Source of the DNA: an uncultured Schlesneria sp.
GTDB lineage: Bacteria; Planctomycetota; Planctomycetia; Planctomycetales; Planctomycetaceae
Reading direction: 5' to 3'
Assembly: GCA_903904835.1 (NCBI GenBank)
Contig: CAIVEI010000088.1
Coordinates: forward strand, 1-64,000
DNA: 64,000 nucleotides
The position numbers and the translations under genes are program-made. Numbering within the stretch: the stretch's first letter is position 1; each line of letters opens with the position of its first letter. Below the pieces are notes generated by a model. That model did not search any database and was not told where the DNA came from. It worked only from the letters and a program-made list of their open reading frames with translations. Positions 1 through 8,639 of this stretch are shown here, piece by piece.

Positions 1-213
1 AACATCAATTTGACCGCCATAGGAAATGCTCATGCAAACAGTTTGCATGGTCTTGGCAAAATGCGCAAGCCTAATTTGATGAGTATTTTAAAGGGTGCGG
101 AAAATGGGGTTAAACGAAGAATCCGCATCGTCGAAGACTCCGATGCATTGTCACGTCAGTTCGGTCGGGTTTTGAAACTCCTTCATGCAATTGGCCAGAC
201 GTGAAGCGCCGGA
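1..213. other. Left-edge non-coding stretch with a short palindrome
   Basis: No convincing gene is visible downstream of the sulfatase stop. The only structure seen is a 9-bp palindrome with a one-base loop at 31-49 (CATGCAAAC and GTTTGCATG). Whether it is an operator or chance cannot be told from the window. Confidence 0.35.
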
Positions 214-1695
214 TCACTCATATTCCCATTTTGATAACCAGGGGTCGTCCGTTTCCTTTTGGAATTTACGGAGTTTTTCCTGAAGCAACTTGAGCGTGGC
301 AGCGTGCTCACCTGATGACGCCAGATTTGTTCGCTCGCCAGGGTCAGCTTCAAGATCGTAAAGCTCAAACTCTGGCCGCTGCAAAAATGATTTGACGCTG
401 CGAACGCCGTACAGTTCGTCAGGCGCATTCCGGTTAAGCGTTTCTTGCCAGACTGCTGACTGGTACAGGTCCTGGGCAAACGGGAAAGGGAGTTGATGAG
501 CAATGTTCCAGATCAACTTATAGCGGCCACTTCGGACGGCTCGCATCGGATAATACATTGTCACTTCATGGAAGGTATGAGAGAAAAACACATCGCGTGA
601 ATTTTCAGGATGCTCTTCCGCAAGATCTTTCAGAAACGAGCGACCGTGAAATGGATATGTCGTTTTTGCTTTCGTCGCCTTGGCTGATTCGCGCCCCTGG
701 TTTTCCACCGCTTGTACCGTGACGCCAGACGGAGCGGGGATTTGACACATTTCCAGAATCGTCGGAACGAGATCGGCCCAAGTGATCAATGCATCGCAGG
801 TGCCGTGCCGAGTAAGTTCCGGGTTGCGGACGATCAACGGCAAATGGATACCAGGTTCATACAGCGTCGTCTTTGCACCAGGAATTGGCGGGCCGTTGTC
901 ACTGAGCAACAAGATGACCGTATCATCCCAATGGTTCGTTTCGTGTAATGACTGAATCAAAGCTCCGATGCCGGCGTCGAAACGTGAGATCGATTGGTAG
1001 TACTCCGCCAGATCGCGTCTGACTTCCGGTCGATCAGGCAGCCATTCGGGGACACGGATTTTGGCCGGATCATATTTTTCGGCAGTCACCCCGGCATAGA
1101 AATCGGGCTGCTCGTTATGGTTCGCGTAATCGACAGGGCCGGGGCCGCGATGAGGATCGGTCGGACAGAAATACAAAAAGAACGGCCGAGAATCTTTTTC
1201 TTCGATCCATTCCTTCGCGTTCCTGGCCATCTGAATCGGGTTTCGAGCACCCTGGATTCCAATGTCTCGGGCAAATTCGAATTTGGCAACGTACTCAGGA
1301 GCGACGTGCAACTTCCCAATCCGGCAGGTCCGATATCCTGCGGCCGTCATCAACAGTGGTAGCGAACGAACAGACTCGTAACCGGCAAAATGATGGACGT
1401 TGTGAGCCAATCCCAATTGGCCGTTGGCATGATTGTGCAACCCGCTGAGGATTACTGATCGGCTTGGACTGCAACTGGCCGTTGTGCAATAGGCTCTGGT
1501 ACACCGAATTCCCTCAGCAGCGAGTCGATCGATGTTCGGCGTCTTAACGACCGGATCTCCATAACAACCAAGCTGCCGACCCAGGTCGTCAGCGACGATC
1601 ATGACGACGTTTTTCTTGTCAGCTCCCTCCATCATCTGAGTGATGAATCCGCAACACAAAAACACAAGTATTTTCGCCATGCACCGTGACATCAT
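214..1695 (-). CDS. Exported sulfatase, N-sulfoglucosamine sulfohydrolase-like
   Basis: Type I (alkaline-phosphatase fold) sulfatase expected to remove sulfate esters or N-sulfate from sulfated polysaccharides after export. Using the start at 1695 it is 493 residues, usual for the family. Met1-Met2 are followed by a hydrophobic signal-like segment (AKILVFLCCGF). The metal-binding Asp pair lies in VADDLG (about residues 35-38), and the signature CSPSR has its formylglycine Cys at about residue 75. A later SDNGPPIPG supplies further metal ligands. The open frame runs upstream to 1872, but an AGAGG ribosome site sits just before the ATG at 1695 and the extra 59 residues are basic and unlike a signal peptide. 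The HNHANGQLGLAH stretch after the Cys resembles heparan N-sulfatases, so the substrate assignment is inference. Activity needs a formylglycine-generating enzyme; the SUMF1-like protein at 7638-8639 does not look like the maturase. Confidence 0.9.
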   Translation of the reverse strand: MMSRCMAKILVFLCCGFITQMMEGADKKNVVMIVADDLGRQLGCYGDPVVKTPNIDRLAAEGIRCTRAYCTTASCSPSRSVILSGLHNHANGQLGLAHNVHHFAGYESVRSLPLLMTAAGYRTCRIGKLHVAPEYVAKFEFARDIGIQGARNPIQMARNAKEWIEEKDSRPFFLYFCPTDPHRGPGPVDYANHNEQPDFYAGVTAEKYDPAKIRVPEWLPDRPEVRRDLAEYYQSISRFDAGIGALIQSLHETNHWDDTVILLLSDNGPPIPGAKTTLYEPGIHLPLIVRNPELTRHGTCDALITWADLVPTILEMCQIPAPSGVTVQAVENQGRESAKATKAKTTYPFHGRSFLKDLAEEHPENSRDVFFSHTFHEVTMYYPMRAVRSGRYKLIWNIAHQLPFPFAQDLYQSAVWQETLNRNAPDELYGVRSVKSFLQRPEFELYDLEADPGERTNLASSGEHAATLKLLQEKLRKFQKETDDPWLSKWEYE

Positions 1696-2203
1696 CAATG
1701 GCCTCTCGTTATTAGGAACTGGTTCGCATCCCACAATACGAGCAGTCGCAGCCCGATTCAACATTCGGACGGTTGAACGCGGTGCCGACCGGCGAACCCG
1801 GTACACACACAGATCAGCTCGCTCGGACTTCGCCCGCTTATTGCTACATCTTCGCTGCACCCGAAGGGACAAAAGATCAAAACAGTAGTCTTCACCAATC
1901 TCCGCTGATGAGAAAACTCATAATTCAGAAACTCTGCCGAAGAACATTTTGATATCTTTGGACACGTCAAATTCGCACAAACGGGGAAGCGAAATGAGCC
2001 GAGTGGCGTAAGCCCTGCCGATTGGAACTACTGGACCTTTGGTCTGGTAGACTGGAACATGGAAATTGATGTAAACGAATTGATGACAAGTGAACCTCGA
2101 TTTGCCAATATTTTTCGAATCGTATCCAAAGGTGATTGTCCTGCGGCGTCGACTCGTTTTCATTCCATTAAAGAAAACCAATTTGATTCAAGGATATCGC
2201 TGA
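1696..2203. other. Divergent intergenic region
   Basis: About 500 bases between the minus-strand sulfatase and the plus-strand gene at 2204. It probably holds both promoters, but no convincing -35/-10 pair, hairpin or small gene was recognised. Short open frames here overlap each other and lack ribosome sites. Confidence 0.4.
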
Positions 2204-2605
2204 ATGAAAAGGGACGTGCCGTATCGGCGACGAACTCGGATTGCCGTGGGAGTACTTTTACTGCTCGCCTTGGCGAGCATCGCCTATTTTCTTTCATGGG
2301 AATCACGGACGGCGATCCTCAGTTGTGCTGACTGTGGAAATATCCGGGTGATTCATGTGCAGACTCGGTGGTGGCGGATCGAGTCTGCCGGTGTGGCTGA
2401 CGGGAATAAATTTGTCATTCCTCCGGATCACGAGCATCGCTGGTGGCAATATGACAGTCGAAGATGGGATGCGCTTCGAACGACAGGATGGTCCCGCAGG
2501 AAATATGAAGACGGGCAGATCGAATGGTCGGGTAAAATCGATCACGACAACTCCGAACCGAGGTCAGAGCAGCGGGTTGAGGAATGGCTTCGCAAGCACG
2601 AGTAA
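2204..2605 (+). CDS. Small single-pass membrane protein of unknown function
   Basis: 133 residues. A basic N-terminus (KRDVPYRRRTR) is followed by one hydrophobic helix at about residues 13-30 (VGVLLLLALASIAYFL), so the rest should lie outside the cytoplasm. The exported part has a CADC pair, several Trp residues (TRWWR, HRWWQ) and a charged C-terminus. AAGGA at 2190-2194 gives a good ribosome site for this ATG. No family was recognised. It stands alone between the sulfatase and a repeat-rich intergenic region. Confidence 0.6.
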   Translation: MKRDVPYRRRTRIAVGVLLLLALASIAYFLSWESRTAILSCADCGNIRVIHVQTRWWRIESAGVADGNKFVIPPDHEHRWWQYDSRRWDALRTTGWSRRKYEDGQIEWSGKIDHDNSEPRSEQRVEEWLRKHE

Positions 2606-2630
2606 ATACGGGGAATGTCTGTTTATCGTA

Positions 2631-2651
2631 GTGTCGGCTTCCAACCGACAC
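2631..2651. repeat. Short perfect hairpin
   Basis: GTGTCGG and CCGACAC form a 7-bp stem with a 7-base loop shortly after the stop at 2605. It has no T-run, so it is more likely a REP-like repeat than an intrinsic terminator. Confidence 0.4.
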
Positions 2652-2760
2652 TTGTCGCTCCACGACACGGGCAGAAGCGCGTACTAGGTGTTGTTGCTCG
2701 GAGTAAGCTACGTCTTTGGCAGATAAAAAAAGTGCGTTTGAGAAAGAAAGCCAGGACCAC

Positions 2761-2862
2761 GGGTGCCACGGTGTTACCGTCTTCGGTAAGGCCGTGCTCT
2801 TCGAAGACGTTATCAAACCATGAAGACACGGCCTTGTCGAAGACTCCAAAATCGTGGCACCC
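2761..2862. repeat. 102-bp nested imperfect palindrome, MITE/REP-like
   Basis: Outer arms GGGTGCCACG (2761-2770) and CGTGGCACCC (2853-2862) are perfect complements. Inside, AAGGCCGTG (2788-2796) pairs with CACGGCCTT (2827-2835), and TACCG-TCTT-CGGTA forms another small stem. The nested layout without an ORF is typical of a dispersed non-autonomous element. Copy number elsewhere in the genome is unknown. Confidence 0.6.
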
Positions 2863-2976
2863 AGATGCTACTCCGACTTATGGTTCAGTGGGCCTCGGCA
2901 TTTTCAACGCGATTTATCGACGAGCGCGCGGTTGAATCTTCTACCAAACCGCGAAGTAGGTGAGCCTATCGAAGAG

Positions 2977-3073
2977 GGGGTCGGGCGTTCAACTTTCACA
3001 ATTGGCCATTGCGATTTCTTCACATCAACAAATCGAGCGTTTGACCAATTTTGAAACTTGAACACCCGACCCC
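2977..3073. repeat. 97-bp inverted repeat, MITE-like
   Basis: Two 29-base arms (2977-3005 and 3045-3073) are complementary with three mismatches. The outer ends read GGGGTCGGGCGTTCAA and TTGAACACCCGACCCC. The centre is only about 39 bases and cannot code. A similar-sized element, also with GGGGAC/GTCCCC ends, is at 55321-55413. Confidence 0.6.
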
Positions 3074-3210
3074 AGAACATATCGCTTTCGCGACTGCGAG
3101 AAATAGGGGCTTGTTTGCTGATTCAAACAATTGTCTAATTCCTGCTGCCTCCATTTCCTCGCTGCGTTCGTTTGCTCAGTTCTTGAAGACCCAAATTCAG
3201 GGAGACAGAC

Positions 3211-5043
3211 ATGCCCCTTCTCAGTGGCGATTCCACGTACAGTCGATCCTTCTTCTTTGGCCCGCTCGTCCCGATGGCCGTCATGGCATCGATCATCGTC
3301 GGACCCACCACCCTACCCTGCCTGGCTGCGGGACGAGCGTCCGCCATCGTTCAATCGGCATTGCGCACCGAGATTAATGCGGATCTTGATGAACGAGCCC
3401 GTCTGCTCGACGAGGCGATTCAGCTTGATCCAAAATCGCCTGAAGCTCATTGGGCACGGGGTGAAGTTCTTGTCCGAGGTCATTGGGTGTCGCTGGAAAA
3501 TGCGGCGTCGGAAGCGAATGACCGGACCAGTCTGGAAAGATATCGCGAGCAGCGCAGCCACGAAGACGCAACGATTCAGGGGCAAGTGCGAATGGCCGAG
3601 TACTGCCATCACCATCGGCTACCGGCACAGGAACGAGCCCATTGGCTGGCGGTCGTGGCCCTGGCGCCCAATCATCCCGTCGCACGGCAGCGGCTCGGTC
3701 AAACCAACATCGACGGTGCATGGATTGACGCCAGGCAGCTCGACGAATATCGCAAAGCGGATCAAGCGACATCGAAGTACATGCAGAAGCATGGCAAAGA
3801 CTTGTTCAGAATTTCGAAGGGTCTGGAATCGAAAACGCTGTCGTCCGAGCAAGTGGTTAATCAACTGAGCGAATTCCGCAGCCCGCTGGTCATCCCCGGA
3901 TTGGAGTACTTTTTCTCCAGCCGGGGTGAGGAAGGTGGATTGTGTACCGTGGAAACACTGACATCACTTTCGGCGCCAGAAGCGTCGTTGTCATTGGTCA
4001 GGCATGCACTCGATTTTCCGGTTGAATCCGTCCGACTGGCAGCGACGACATCGCTCAAACAACGTGACGAGCACAGTTTCATTCCTGCATTGTTGGGGGC
4101 GCTGCAGACTCCCGTGCAGAAGCAGGATCAATTTTCGTTGGCACCAGGAAACCTGTTGATCTGGAGACGGTCGATATCTGTTGAAAATCAGGAGACAAAA
4201 AAGATTGCAACTCTTGACCGAATCATACCACTGAATGAAGCCTTTCCGACCAGCGAGGGAAGCACCGCCAACTGGACTCGGCGTGCAATGGCGGCTGGTG
4301 ATCTGCAACTGGTGGAACTGAATCGGCAGATCGATGTCAAGAATGATCAATTGATGGATCTTCTGGAAGCCGTCACGAAAGGTAACTCCACGCCGAACGA
4401 CAGATCGACAAAGTCCGCCGCAACAAAGACATCTCCCGAAGACTGGTGGAACTGGTGGAACGATCGGATTGAAAGCTATCCATCAGACCAGAAACAGGTT
4501 CAAATTCGATATGAAATGGCGTACGTCCCGCCGAGCGTAACAGAGACTCAATCGAGGCCACGCCATGAGTGCCTCGCTGCCGGTACGCCGATCTGGACGG
4601 AAATGGGTCCTGTCGCGGTCGATCAGATCCACACGGGGGACCTTGTCCTGACCCAGAACCTGCGAAGCGGAGAATTGAAATTCGCGCCGGTGCTGTCCAC
4701 ATCGAACCGACCTCCGGAGTTACTTCTTCGGCTCCGTTTCGGGCGGGAAATCATTCGCGCCACGGGGGGGCATCCGTTCTGGGTTTCCGGTAAAGGATGG
4801 GTGAAAGCTCGATCGCTCGAACCTGGGATGGCGCTGCATACCGCCCATGGGATCGTAGAACTTGATTCCATTGACGAAGAAAAAGAGGTGGCCAAAGCGT
4901 ACAATCTGATCGTCGACGAATGCCACTCGTACTTCGTCGGCGAGAAGCTGATTCTGAGTCACGACAATTCCACGCGCGAGCCAGTGGCGAACCCCGTACC
5001 TGGTTTGCAGGATGAGATTGAAATGACACGCAGCCGTAATTGA
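3211..5043 (+). CDS. Exported TPR/HEAT-like protein with C-terminal Hint domain
   Basis: 610 residues, with a GGGAGA ribosome site about ten bases before the ATG. The N-terminus has a hydrophobic segment (FGPLVPMAVMASIIVG) ending near CLAAG, suggesting export. TPR-like helices follow (about 50-180; DEAIQLDPKSPEAHWARGE), then helical repeats resembling HEAT (about 210-330). The C-terminus is a Hint (hedgehog/intein) domain: Cys454 starts it (CLAAGTPIWTEMGPVAVDQI), His521 lies in TGGHPFWV (block B), and His584-Asp585-Asn586 in LILSHDN closes it. Hint domains self-cleave or rearrange the peptide bond before their first Cys. Only 24 residues follow the Asn, so no toxin or intein extein lies downstream. 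The role is unknown; the family resembles the HINT of polymorphic-toxin-type proteins. Confidence 0.8.
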   Translation: MPLLSGDSTYSRSFFFGPLVPMAVMASIIVGPTTLPCLAAGRASAIVQSALRTEINADLDERARLLDEAIQLDPKSPEAHWARGEVLVRGHWVSLENAASEANDRTSLERYREQRSHEDATIQGQVRMAEYCHHHRLPAQERAHWLAVVALAPNHPVARQRLGQTNIDGAWIDARQLDEYRKADQATSKYMQKHGKDLFRISKGLESKTLSSEQVVNQLSEFRSPLVIPGLEYFFSSRGEEGGLCTVETLTSLSAPEASLSLVRHALDFPVESVRLAATTSLKQRDEHSFIPALLGALQTPVQKQDQFSLAPGNLLIWRRSISVENQETKKIATLDRIIPLNEAFPTSEGSTANWTRRAMAAGDLQLVELNRQIDVKNDQLMDLLEAVTKGNSTPNDRSTKSAATKTSPEDWWNWWNDRIESYPSDQKQVQIRYEMAYVPPSVTETQSRPRHECLAAGTPIWTEMGPVAVDQIHTGDLVLTQNLRSGELKFAPVLSTSNRPPELLLRLRFGREIIRATGGHPFWVSGKGWVKARSLEPGMALHTAHGIVELDSIDEEKEVAKAYNLIVDECHSYFVGEKLILSHDNSTREPVANPVPGLQDEIEMTRSRN

Positions 5044-5079
5044 CGCAAGATGTTGAATTTTAGAAAGCCAATGCTCTAA

Positions 5080-5565
5080 ATGTTTGAAAGTGAAATTGCC
5101 GTCAACGAAAACTTGTTAGTCCAGTTTGGGAAGATTCTGGCTGACATCCCCGAAGAAACACTGTTCACGCCGTCGGCTGGTCACGGACATTCACCCGTCT
5201 GGCTGCTCGGTCATCTGGCGATCGTTGGAGAAGCGGGCCAGCGGATGGCAGGGGGCAAGATCACTCACACCGAATGGTTGCGATTGTTTGGCCCAGGCTC
5301 TTTGGACAATATTTCGTTCAACGCCGATTTGACAAAATCAATGTTGGTTACGGCGGTCACGGAAGCCTACGCTCAATTGAGAAGCCTGGCCCTGGTGACC
5401 GATGAAGCGAATGTCTCTCGCCCGCACGGAGTTACCGTCCTGACGGGAACCCCGATTGTCACGGTGAAACATTGCATCACCCACCTGCTGACAAGTCATT
5501 TCGCGTTTCACCTCGCGCAATTATCCAGTTGTCGACGAGCGGCTGGATTTCCTGCGTTGTTCTGA
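5080..5565 (+). CDS. DinB-like four-helix metal-binding protein
   Basis: 161 residues, usual for the DinB/YfiT superfamily. Three histidines fit the metal triad: His45 in WLLGHLA, and His140 and His144 in HLLTSHFAFHLAQL. Members bind a divalent metal and many act as thiol S-transferases or stress proteins; the substrate cannot be read from sequence. It starts 36 bases after the Hint-domain gene, so the two may be co-transcribed. A hairpin terminator follows at 5644-5670. Confidence 0.75.
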   Translation: MFESEIAVNENLLVQFGKILADIPEETLFTPSAGHGHSPVWLLGHLAIVGEAGQRMAGGKITHTEWLRLFGPGSLDNISFNADLTKSMLVTAVTEAYAQLRSLALVTDEANVSRPHGVTVLTGTPIVTVKHCITHLLTSHFAFHLAQLSSCRRAAGFPALF

Positions 5566-5643
5566 TTCACGCGGCTTGCCGGTGTTAAACAGGGGCAAGC
5601 AACGGGCATTCGTCCGCAAACAGATCCGTACGTATCGAGAGAT

Positions 5644-5670
5644 GTCGAGTGGGCTGAATGCCCACTCGAC
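5644..5670. terminator. Bidirectional hairpin between convergent genes
   Basis: A perfect 11-bp stem (GTCGAGTGGGC / GCCCACTCGAC) with a 5-base loop separates the plus gene ending at 5565 from the minus gene ending at 5704. An AAATTTTT stretch lies about 15 bases downstream rather than directly after the stem. Confidence 0.65.
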
Positions 5671-5703
5671 GCTTATCCCGGATTAAATTTTTCGTTAGCC
5701 CGA

Positions 5704-7335
5704 CTATGACTGCAAGTCATTGCTGGTTAAGACACGATAGAACATGGTCTGATTAAGTGCGGTGACCGCCGAGTTGAGCTTGTTCTCCCTGTTGCCGTTC
5801 TGATTCAACTGCACCAGAACTCCGTTGTGCCAGACGACGGGAAACGGTGCATGGGACATCACATTGTCGTCAAAGAAGTCAGCGATGGCTTTACCATGGT
5901 TATTGAGACCGCCACCGATGTAAAGAGTCGTCTGGTCAACATTGTTTTGGAAATGATTGGTGTAGCCCGCGTATCGCGGCGCTGGCGGATTGTTCAACCC
6001 ATGCCCCTGGACGGCAAGTTCTTCCAGCGAAGCATTGCCTTGCACGGTCGCCTCCATGCTCAAGTAGCTTTGGTTTGTGAATGGACCAGCTGTATGATTG
6101 ATCTGCATCGCGGCCCAGACTGCGTCAAACTCGCGTTGAGCATCTTCGCGATCAACTTCCAGTTGAGTAGCGCTGAGTTTGCTGAGCCCCGTGTTCTCAA
6201 AGACTGCCTCGGCATTCCCTTCCCAGCGTTGCAGCAGAGTCAAGCTGCCAAAGTTGCCGGAAAGCATGATCTGATAGTTCGCCTTCCATTCCACCGACAG
6301 GTCGATCGAATTCCCATTGCTGTCCACAGGATGGAACAGACCATTCGCATCCGCGACCCAGGTGTGTGCCAACGGTATGTTGTCGACACTGCTTAACGTC
6401 GTCGGTACCAGCCCCCATGCCGTAACAATCTGACCATTCGCAGGGGCATGATTGACCTGGATCTCGGTCCCCTCCACATATTTCGGGGCTGGCGAGCTGT
6501 AGTGTGCTTTCGACACCGCCGTCTGCGAGAACATCGCGCTGGTGTAAACTCGATAGTACATGGTGTCATCGAGTTCGGTCACGGCAGTCTCAAGGCTATT
6601 CTCGATATTGCCGTTTTGATTAAGTTGGACAAGACCTCCGTTATGCCAGACCACCGAGAAGGGAGCGTGCGACATGATGTCGTCATCGAAGAAATCAGTC
6701 AGCGCATTATTGTTAGTGTTATGTCCACCACCAATATAGAGAGTCGTGCCATCGACGTTATTCTGGAAATCGTTAGTATAGCCGGCGTAACGTGAGGCTG
6801 GCGGGTCATTTAAGCCGTGTCCCTGAACTGCCAACTCAAGCAAAATCGAATTATTCTGCAACGCTGCCTCCATAGACAGGTATGTCTGTTCTGTCAATGG
6901 AGTATTTACATCGATATTAAGCGTGCTCTTATTTGTGAGCATTGCTGCCCAGACGGCGTCGAACTCGCGTTGTGCATCTTCGCGATAAATCTGCTGAGTT
7001 AGCGGAGTAAGCGTATTGATCGTCGTATTTTCGAAAACTGCCTCGGCATTACCCTCCCAACGCTGTAGGGGCGAAAGTGCAGCGAGAGTTTGTGGACTTT
7101 GCATCGCTTGATAATCGGCCTGCCACTCAGACGCAAGATTCGATGTGTGATACTTGCCCGTGTTATCGGCGGTCCATGTATGTGCCGTGAAGTCGATCGT
7201 CGGGACCACGGCGGCGTAGGGATTTACGACAGCCGGCACACGTCGATGCTCGAGCGTCTCAATAGTCATTGAGAACGATTTGCGAGCCCTGAACGACTTG
7301 TCGAAACAATGCCGAAAGAAATGGCTGAACAACAT
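5704..7335 (-). CDS. Exported protein with two tandem copies of a ~215-residue domain
   Basis: 543 residues from the ATG at 7335, which has a strong AAGGAGAGG ribosome site; the frame extends 13 codons further without one. The N-terminus is basic and carries ETLEHRRVPAV (about residues 26-36), a variant of the planctomycete LEPR-like motif found at the start of giant surface proteins. The rest is an internal duplication: about 51-265 and 323-538 both contain AHTW.AD, LQRWEGNAEAVFENT, REDAQREFDAVWAAM, LAVQGHGL, RYAGYTN.FQNNVD.TTLYIGGG and MSHAPF.VVWHNG. The duplicated domain is not one I recognise. Conserved His, Trp and Asp residues could mark an enzyme or binding site. Location is probably the cell surface. 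Confidence 0.75.
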   Translation of the reverse strand: MLFSHFFRHCFDKSFRARKSFSMTIETLEHRRVPAVVNPYAAVVPTIDFTAHTWTADNTGKYHTSNLASEWQADYQAMQSPQTLAALSPLQRWEGNAEAVFENTTINTLTPLTQQIYREDAQREFDAVWAAMLTNKSTLNIDVNTPLTEQTYLSMEAALQNNSILLELAVQGHGLNDPPASRYAGYTNDFQNNVDGTTLYIGGGHNTNNNALTDFFDDDIMSHAPFSVVWHNGGLVQLNQNGNIENSLETAVTELDDTMYYRVYTSAMFSQTAVSKAHYSSPAPKYVEGTEIQVNHAPANGQIVTAWGLVPTTLSSVDNIPLAHTWVADANGLFHPVDSNGNSIDLSVEWKANYQIMLSGNFGSLTLLQRWEGNAEAVFENTGLSKLSATQLEVDREDAQREFDAVWAAMQINHTAGPFTNQSYLSMEATVQGNASLEELAVQGHGLNNPPAPRYAGYTNHFQNNVDQTTLYIGGGLNNHGKAIADFFDDNVMSHAPFPVVWHNGVLVQLNQNGNRENKLNSAVTALNQTMFYRVLTSNDLQS

Positions 7336-7637
7336 GAATCCTCTCCTTGCGTGATGTGAAAGTAGACCAGTCAAAACAAAAAATGACTCATGCGTGGAAA
7401 TAGGCGCAAGAGATTTTTCGAGTTCGAATGGCCCGCAGAGAATTCGTGCAAGTATGACGGCTATTGCGTTCGTCAGTTACACATTGGCCCGAAGAGGTGC
7501 GGCGGGAAGTATAGAATGCCGCAATTGAAATCGTCAAGAAGCTGACGAAAAGATTACGTGGATCTACATCAAGAGCGTCGAAACGACCGACTTTTCTTAT
7601 AACATAGCGGGAACGTCCCTGCACGCTCTTCAGTGAA
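7336..7637. other. Intergenic region, nothing recognised
   Basis: About 300 bases between two minus-strand genes. The first bases upstream of 7335 hold the ribosome site of the duplicated surface protein. No hairpin with a T-run was seen. Confidence 0.4.
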
Positions 7638-8639
7638 TTAAAGGTCTCGCACGACGCGAAACCCACCAACCTTGTGGCGGTGAGCATGCCAGTAAGCGAA
7701 ACGGTATGCGCATCGCATTGTGACCGGTGACGTGCCACAACCGCCGCCCCGAAGAACTCGACTTGAGCCACCGCTTGGCCCCGTCGGATTGTTGACAGGT
7801 GAATTCTTGTAGTAATCAGGATCGTACCAATCCGAACACATTTCCGCAGCGTTGCCATGCATGTCGTGCAAACCGAATGCGTTTGGCCTAAATTTTCCGA
7901 CCGGTGCCGTCAACGGATAACCGTCCGGCTGGCTTAAAAATGGAAAGGAAATAAAATGAGCGGTCTTATTTCCATTGGTATCGAAAGTCGCAAGCACCTC
8001 TGAAGTGGGCCAGTGGGACTTTGAATCTGCTGCAGTACCATTGCCAAATTGAACCAGTTGTTCGGGATCATCGCCGAACGAATATCGGTGCTTCGACCCC
8101 GCACGACAGGCATACTCCCATTCTGCTTCGGTCGGGAGTCGATAATTCTTCCCTTCCTTTTTACTCAACCAGTTGCAAAACCCTTCCGCCTCGTTCCATG
8201 TCGCAAACACGACCGGGTGATCCAGCAGCTCGGACGGTTGAAATCGACTTGAACCGGTGAACTGGCTGTTCTCTTGTGCCCAGCTTGGAATACCAGTGCG
8301 GAACTCGTCAGCTTTGTATCTCATATCATTAGCGTACTTATGATATTCTCGAAGTGTGACCTCGTATTTTCCCATATAGAAGGGTCTTGTAATTCGGACC
8401 CGGTGTCGAGGCAGTTCACCATCAAGGGACGTCGGTTCGCAATATGGGTATTTCTCTAACGTCGATGTGCGACTTTCTTCCGATCCCATCATGAATTCCC
8501 CGGCGGGAATTTTAACAAGTTTCATACCAATCGAATTCGTGATCACATTCGGATCAGCGCCCCGTGTCACGGGGCATCGGGCAAGGTTTAGAGACAAGAC
8601 AACTGCTGCGAACATCACCGACCGGAACGATGAAAGCAT
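7638..8639 (-). CDS. Exported SUMF1/FGE-superfamily protein
   Basis: 333 residues with a signal peptide (about 1-28, ending near TRGA) followed by the formylglycine-generating-enzyme fold: NSIGMKLVKIPAGEFMMGS, PRHRVRITRPFYMGKYEVT, HPVVFATWNEAEGFCNWLS, YRLPTEAEWEYACRAG, GLHDMHGNAAEMCSDWYD and the closing RVLRGGGCG...RCAYR...GGFRVV. True FGEs need a Cys pair (CxxxxC) after KGGS; here the stretch GGGCGTSPVTMRCAYR lacks that spacing. It is therefore probably a non-maturase member (structural, binding or other enzymatic use), common in planctomycetes. A GAGGA lies about ten bases upstream of the ATG. Confidence 0.8.
   Translation of the reverse strand: MLSSFRSVMFAAVVLSLNLARCPVTRGADPNVITNSIGMKLVKIPAGEFMMGSEESRTSTLEKYPYCEPTSLDGELPRHRVRITRPFYMGKYEVTLREYHKYANDMRYKADEFRTGIPSWAQENSQFTGSSRFQPSELLDHPVVFATWNEAEGFCNWLSKKEGKNYRLPTEAEWEYACRAGSKHRYSFGDDPEQLVQFGNGTAADSKSHWPTSEVLATFDTNGNKTAHFISFPFLSQPDGYPLTAPVGKFRPNAFGLHDMHGNAAEMCSDWYDPDYYKNSPVNNPTGPSGGSSRVLRGGGCGTSPVTMRCAYRFAYWHAHRHKVGGFRVVRDL

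Larger units (their letters stand above)
2606..3210. other. Repeat-rich non-coding region
   Basis: 600 bases without a credible gene; open frames in all phases are short and run through palindromes. It contains three separate inverted repeats (2631-2651, 2761-2862, 2977-3073), described individually. It looks like a landing site for small non-autonomous repeats. Confidence 0.55.

Noticed and set aside
10-204. 64-codon frame at the left edge
   Set aside because: Contains a palindrome, no ribosome site, and low resemblance to protein.
7388-7858. 156-codon minus frame overlapping the SUMF1-like gene
   Set aside because: It is in another phase of the well-supported gene and continues into intergenic sequence without homology.
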